NCBI RefSeq assembly: GCF_036345995.1 | Contig: NZ_CP107796.1 | Coordinates: 8,556,001-8,620,000 of the forward strand | Length of the DNA stretch: 64,000 nt | Reading direction: 5' to 3' | From: Streptomyces sp. NBC_00557 | GTDB taxonomy: Bacteria > Actinomycetota > Actinomycetes > Streptomycetales > Streptomycetaceae | Shown: positions 60,623-64,000 of the stretch, piece after piece | Layout: every line of letters starts with the position of its first letter | Numbering within the stretch: position 1 is the first letter of the stretch | Made by a program: the position numbers and the translations under genes | Notes under the pieces: generated by a model | What the model was told of the DNA's origin: nothing | The model's input: the letters and a program-made list of their open reading frames with translations, nothing else | Databases searched by the model: none

Positions 60623-61318
60623 GTGACCCGCACTGCCGCATTGCCCCAGCGCCGAACCGCCCGGATAGACGTGGCGCCGCTGAAGAAGACGGACCACGCC
60701 GCATACCTCGACCTGCTCGACCTCACCACCTCAGGTGAGGGCCTGCCCGCCGAGGCCGCGCAGATCCTCACCCTCCCGCCAGCCCGGCCCCCGTTCACCC
60801 ACGGACCTGCCCTGTGCCTGACCGCCCACGCCCGCCGCACCCCTCACCCCGTCGGAGCCGTGTTCGCCTCCCTTCCCGACTGGACCCTCCAGCACCCCCT
60901 GTGCCAGGCCGACCCCGACCTCTCCGACCTCCTCGGCGACATCGCCCTGTGCGTCCACGGCCTGGCCGTCGCACCCAGCCACCGCCGACACGGCATCGCC
61001 CGCGCCCTGATCACCGAGGCCGAGACCCGCGCCCGCAGCACCAAATACCGGCTGGCCACCCTCCTGCACAAACCCGAACTCGCCGGCTTCTACCAGCGCC
61101 TGGGCTACACCACCGCACACCACGTCACGATCCACCTGCCTGACGCCGCCATGGGACTGACCCAGCCACACTCGTTCATGACAGCGGTCAAACCCCTGCA
61201 CCCCGGCGTGCGGGTGCGCACCGTCCCCGGAGCCCCCGGCCCCGTCGTGACCGGCCTCCTGCCCGGCTGCGACCTGCCGCCGACCGCCCGCTTCCACGGC
61301 GGACGCCTCCTGCCATGA
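60623..61318 (+). CDS. GNAT-family N-acetyltransferase
   Basis: 231 residues from GTG 60623 with AAGGA 9 bases upstream. The acetyl-CoA site is CVHGLAVAPSHRRHGIARAL then ITEAETRARS (Arg/Gln-x-x-Gly-x-Gly/Ala loop here RRHGIA). Helix 4 and strand 7 follow as LHKPELAGFYQRLGYTTAHH. It would acetylate a small molecule or protein amine; the substrate is unknown. The last 40 residues are Pro-rich and atypical. Confidence 0.85.
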   Translation: MTRTAALPQRRTARIDVAPLKKTDHAAYLDLLDLTTSGEGLPAEAAQILTLPPARPPFTHGPALCLTAHARRTPHPVGAVFASLPDWTLQHPLCQADPDLSDLLGDIALCVHGLAVAPSHRRHGIARALITEAETRARSTKYRLATLLHKPELAGFYQRLGYTTAHHVTIHLPDAAMGLTQPHSFMTAVKPLHPGVRVRTVPGAPGPVVTGLLPGCDLPPTARFHGGRLLP

Positions 61319-61723
61319 ACCATGCCGGGCCCGGCACCCTGCCGGGCCCGCCCCCGCCCCGCATCGTGCGCCCAGCCGCCGGGCGAACGCTGCCTGCTCC
61401 GGCTCGCCTTGATGGCTCGGAGGCCGATGATGCGGCCTGCGGACACCGTCCCGACCGAAGCCGCCCCAGCACCGCGCTCCAGCCCCGGAGTCTCACGCCC
61501 CGCGGCCCATCGCGTCGCGAAACGCCTGCGGGACTGCCCAGCAGGTTGCTCATCCGCTCGTTGCCTGTTGCCGGTGACACGCGACCAGCACACCCAACTC
61601 CCGTCGCAGCCACCCTAGTTGGCGGATTGCGGCACTTGTCCCTGTTCATGCACTCCTGGCCCGGCCAACTCACCAGGAGGTTCCGCTCCCGGTGACAGAA
61701 AACCAGGATGCGAGGAACCGGCC
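61319..61723. other. No gene seen; hairpin at its start
   Basis: GCCGGGCCCGGCACCCTGCC can fold at 61324-61350 as a terminator of the acetyltransferase gene. The rest shows no supported gene. Confidence 0.4.
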
Positions 61724-62794
61724 ATGACCGACGACTCCGTGGTCGACATCGTCGACCTGTTCGCAGGCCCAGGAGGCTGGGATGTGGCCGCGCAGCATCT
61801 CGGCCTCGCCGTGACGGGCATCGAGAACGACCACTGCGCATGCGAGACCCGCAGAGCCGCCGGACTGGGCACCGTGGAGGGCGACGTGCGCGACTACTCT
61901 CCCGCCGATTTCCCCACCGCCACGGACCTGATCGGCTCGCCGCCCTGCCAGCCGTACTCCATCGGCGGCAAAGGCGCCGGGCGCCGGGCCCTTGACACGG
62001 TGCTGCACTTCGCGTCCCTGCTAGCCGCGAGAAAAGACATCCGCTCTGGCCTCGCCACCCTGGACGACGAACGTACTGGCCTGGTGCTGGAGCCCCTGCG
62101 CTGGGTCCTTGCGGCCCTGGACGCCGGACATCCATACCGAACCGTGATGCTGGAGCAGGTCCCCACCGTGCTGCCCGTCTGGGACGCAATGGCGCAGATC
62201 CTGCGCACCGAGGGCTACACGGTGGTGACAGGCCGTCTGCGCGCAGAGGAGTACGGCGTCCCCCAGACCCGTGTGCGCGCCATCTTGGTGGCCCGCCGAG
62301 GAGACGGGGCGGCACTGCCCGCCCCCACCCACCGCCGCTACAGCCGCAACACCGCGCAAGACGCCGGAGACCCCGAGCTGCAGCCCTGGGTGTCCATGGC
62401 ACAGGCACTCGGCTGGGGCATGACGCACCGCCCCGCGCTCACCGTTGCGGTCGGCACGGCGGCCGGCGGCCCCGACCCCTCCTGCGTCGGCGGCTCCGGG
62501 AGCAGGGCCACCCTGTACGGGGAACGCGACGCAGGCCGCTGGATCGCGGACACCCGACTGGTCCCCGCCGATTCACTGCCCGCCTACCGCGGTGGCCGCA
62601 AAGACATGATCCGGGTGTCCGTCAGCGACGCAGCCGCGCTCCAGACCTTCCCACCAGACCACCCCTTCCAGGGCCCCCGCACCAAACAGTACGAGCAGGT
62701 CGGCAACGCGATGCCGCGAAAACTGGCGGAGGCGGTCATCCGGCGGGCGATGGCCCCCGAACTGGCCACGCGCACCGGGGCACAGGCCGCCTGA
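61724..62794 (+). CDS. C5 cytosine-specific DNA methyltransferase
   Basis: 356 residues from ATG 61724 with GAGGAACC 6 bases upstream. Motif I is DLFAGPGGWD (11-20), motif IV is GSPPCQPYS with catalytic Cys75, motif VI is MLEQVP (Gln-Val in place of Asn-Val), motif VIII is PQTRVRAIL, motif X is YEQVGNAMPRKLAEAV. The target recognition region lies between VIII and IX. It methylates a cytosine at C5 in an unknown site. No restriction endonuclease or Vsr gene is adjacent, so it seems to be an orphan enzyme. Confidence 0.92.
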   Translation: MTDDSVVDIVDLFAGPGGWDVAAQHLGLAVTGIENDHCACETRRAAGLGTVEGDVRDYSPADFPTATDLIGSPPCQPYSIGGKGAGRRALDTVLHFASLLAARKDIRSGLATLDDERTGLVLEPLRWVLAALDAGHPYRTVMLEQVPTVLPVWDAMAQILRTEGYTVVTGRLRAEEYGVPQTRVRAILVARRGDGAALPAPTHRRYSRNTAQDAGDPELQPWVSMAQALGWGMTHRPALTVAVGTAAGGPDPSCVGGSGSRATLYGERDAGRWIADTRLVPADSLPAYRGGRKDMIRVSVSDAAALQTFPPDHPFQGPRTKQYEQVGNAMPRKLAEAVIRRAMAPELATRTGAQAA

Positions 62795-62835
62795 CCCCGC
62801 GGAGTTCCCCGGGACGCGCCCCGGGCGCACCAGCC

Positions 62836-62869
62836 CGGCCCCGGCCCCGCACTCGCGGGGCCGGGGCCG
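62836..62869 (+). terminator. Strong hairpin terminator
   Basis: CGGCCCCGGCCCCGC pairs perfectly with GCGGGGCCGGGGCCG around ACTC, 41 bp after the methyltransferase stop. Confidence 0.85.
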
Positions 62870-63393
62870 CACCATGCCCGCACCCGCCGCCCCGGCCCGC
62901 GAACCGGGTCCACTCATCACGGCTGTTGCCCACCAGCGCGGCCACACGAGCCCGGCAGGACGCCGCACCACCGAGCCCGACCACCGGGCCAAGACCCGTC
63001 ACAAAGGCTCGCATTGGCGGGTGTGCCGACCGCGGGGCAAGAGGTCAGGATTCCGGGCCGCGGGGGAGTGGTGGTTGCCGCCCCGCCTCGACCTCTCGGC
63101 GATGACCTTGGTAGACCTTGGTCCCTCCGCGCGGGTGCGGGGCGGCTCTGGGGTGTTGGGTCAGCGCCGGGCCAGGGGGGATGGGCAGGCCCTCCGGGCG
63201 CGCCTGACGGTTGCCTGCCCCTGGCCCGGCCGCCGTTTGCTCGGCATGCGTCGCCGCCCCGCTCCACCTGGGGTTGCGGGTGTTGCCCTCGCCGGGGCCA
63301 CGGTTCGCGGTACCGGCCCAGGACGTGGTGCCCCGCACCCCGCCCCCTTTCAGGCCGGGCCCATCACCGATCTTCCCACCGGAGGCCACCGCC
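62870..63393. other. No gene seen
   Basis: A spacer of about 520 bp. Frames on both strands are Arg/Gly/Pro-rich and lack a supported start. Confidence 0.4.
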
Positions 63394-64000
63394 GTGAACA
63401 CGCCCATCACCACCCTCACCGACCACGCCCGATACACCGCACGCCGTGCGCAGATCACCGCGGGCGCCCGCCCCACCGCGGTCTGCGCCGCCCGCCGCAT
63501 CCACGCGTGGGTGGACGCCATGGACGGCCGTATCGCTTACACCCTCGGCGTCCACCAGGGCAGGCCCGTCTGCGTCGCGGTCGCCGACGCCCGCGCCCTG
63601 GCCGACCACACCGCCACCGCAGCCCAGCGTGACGAACTGCGCGCCGCCGTCACCGCGTACCTGACCCACGCCGACGGCGAACCCCGCACCCTCGCGCCCA
63701 GCCGCGGCACCCGCCCGCCGCTGTTCACCTACGACGTGCTGGTCCTCCTGGACCAGCAGGACGGCGTGACGTGCCCGAACGGCAACCGCCCGCCGGAGTG
63801 CACCGAGATCGACCCGTGCGAGGCCTGCGCCCAGGACGCCGACGCGGAGGGCGAGATGATCGAAGCCTCCATGGGCCTGCGGGACCGGCCCGCCGACGCC
63901 GACGGCCGAGGCTCGACGGACGTCTACGAGGTGACCGTGGTCCGCACCCAGAGGATCACCTTCCGCCTGCCTGCCGCCTCCGTTCAGGATGCCGAGGAGC
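63394..64000 (+). CDS. Hypothetical protein, 3' end beyond the window
   Basis: Open from GTG 63394 (GGAGG 8 bases upstream) to the window edge, 202 codons. It reads NTPITTLTDHARYTARRAQI, then ARRIHAWVDAMDGRIAYTLG, LFTYDVLVLLDQQDGVTCPN and TEIDPCEACAQDADAEGEMI, ending VYEVTVVRTQRITFRL. A Cys pair (CEAC) may bind metal. Matches the style of the other orphan genes here; no family recognised. Confidence 0.7.
   Translation, partial: MNTPITTLTDHARYTARRAQITAGARPTAVCAARRIHAWVDAMDGRIAYTLGVHQGRPVCVAVADARALADHTATAAQRDELRAAVTAYLTHADGEPRTLAPSRGTRPPLFTYDVLVLLDQQDGVTCPNGNRPPECTEIDPCEACAQDADAEGEMIEASMGLRDRPADADGRGSTDVYEVTVVRTQRITFRLPAASVQDAEE

Noticed and set aside
62870..63393. Non-coding RNA or terminal repeat in the 520-bp spacer
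   Set aside because: No long inverted repeat series or conserved structure could be seen by eye; left as an unassigned spacer.

Overview
The window is very GC-rich and uses GTG and ATG starts, purine-rich ribosome binding sites and GC-only hairpin terminators. Its proteins belong to families typical of Streptomyces or a close relative. It looks like an accessory region (linear plasmid, integrative element or chromosome arm) rather than core chromosome. There are no rRNA or tRNA genes and almost no metabolic genes. Insertion sequences, interrupted genes and gene fragments are common. No telomere or attachment site was found.

Layout, left half. Position 1-3151 holds the 3' part of an RHS polymorphic toxin with a deaminase tip, then an ankyrin-repeat immunity gene. 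Position 3197-9748 is an insertion-sequence island: an IS630 element split by an IS110 element, a DUF1877 gene, an intact IS630, an IS256 copy, and a tyrosine recombinase pseudogene with two in-frame stops. Position 9819-20485 carries a SWIM zinc-finger protein, a GIY-YIG-like protein with a coupled partner, a gene split by an IS5 element, small zinc-binding proteins, a truncated STAND-type ATPase and a dnaB remnant. Position 21113-26406 is a complete RHS toxin with a non-specific endonuclease tip and a SUKH immunity gene.

Middle. Position 26976-34274 is a minus-strand operon for an FxLD-type lanthipeptide: two histidine-kinase-like ATPases around a DUF6415-like gene, then precursor, LanB dehydratase, LanC cyclase and a methyltransferase. 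An XRE-TPR regulator lies upstream. A winged-helix, possibly replication-related gene at 36.1-36.9 kb contains five palindromic iteron-like repeats inside its coding sequence. An orphan Phd antitoxin, a decayed IS5 element, and a divergent hypothetical gene/XRE pair follow. A second IS256 copy of the same 1,373 bp length lies at 41.2-42.6 kb in the opposite orientation, so the two copies bracket about 35 kb.

Right half. Position 42.9-44.4 kb has a nucleotidyltransferase-like gene with a partner. Position 45.2-48.0 kb encodes a STAND-like ATPase with ten near-identical repeats of about 36 residues. Position 50.8-53.6 kb is a HEPN/Toprim-type gene split exactly by an IS5-family element that carries an Imm35-like passenger gene; partial duplicates of the region around its 3' end occur at 44.6 and 48.1 kb. 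From 54.4 kb to the end the plus strand carries a row of mostly unrecognised genes separated by hairpin terminators, plus a GNAT acetyltransferase and a C5 cytosine methyltransferase. The last gene runs off the window.

Overall the window combines interbacterial conflict genes (two RHS toxin/immunity pairs, one RiPP), defence-like genes (STAND ATPase, HEPN/Toprim, nucleotidyltransferase-like) and several generations of insertion sequences. Three gene structures, two of them exactly, can be restored by removing an inserted element.
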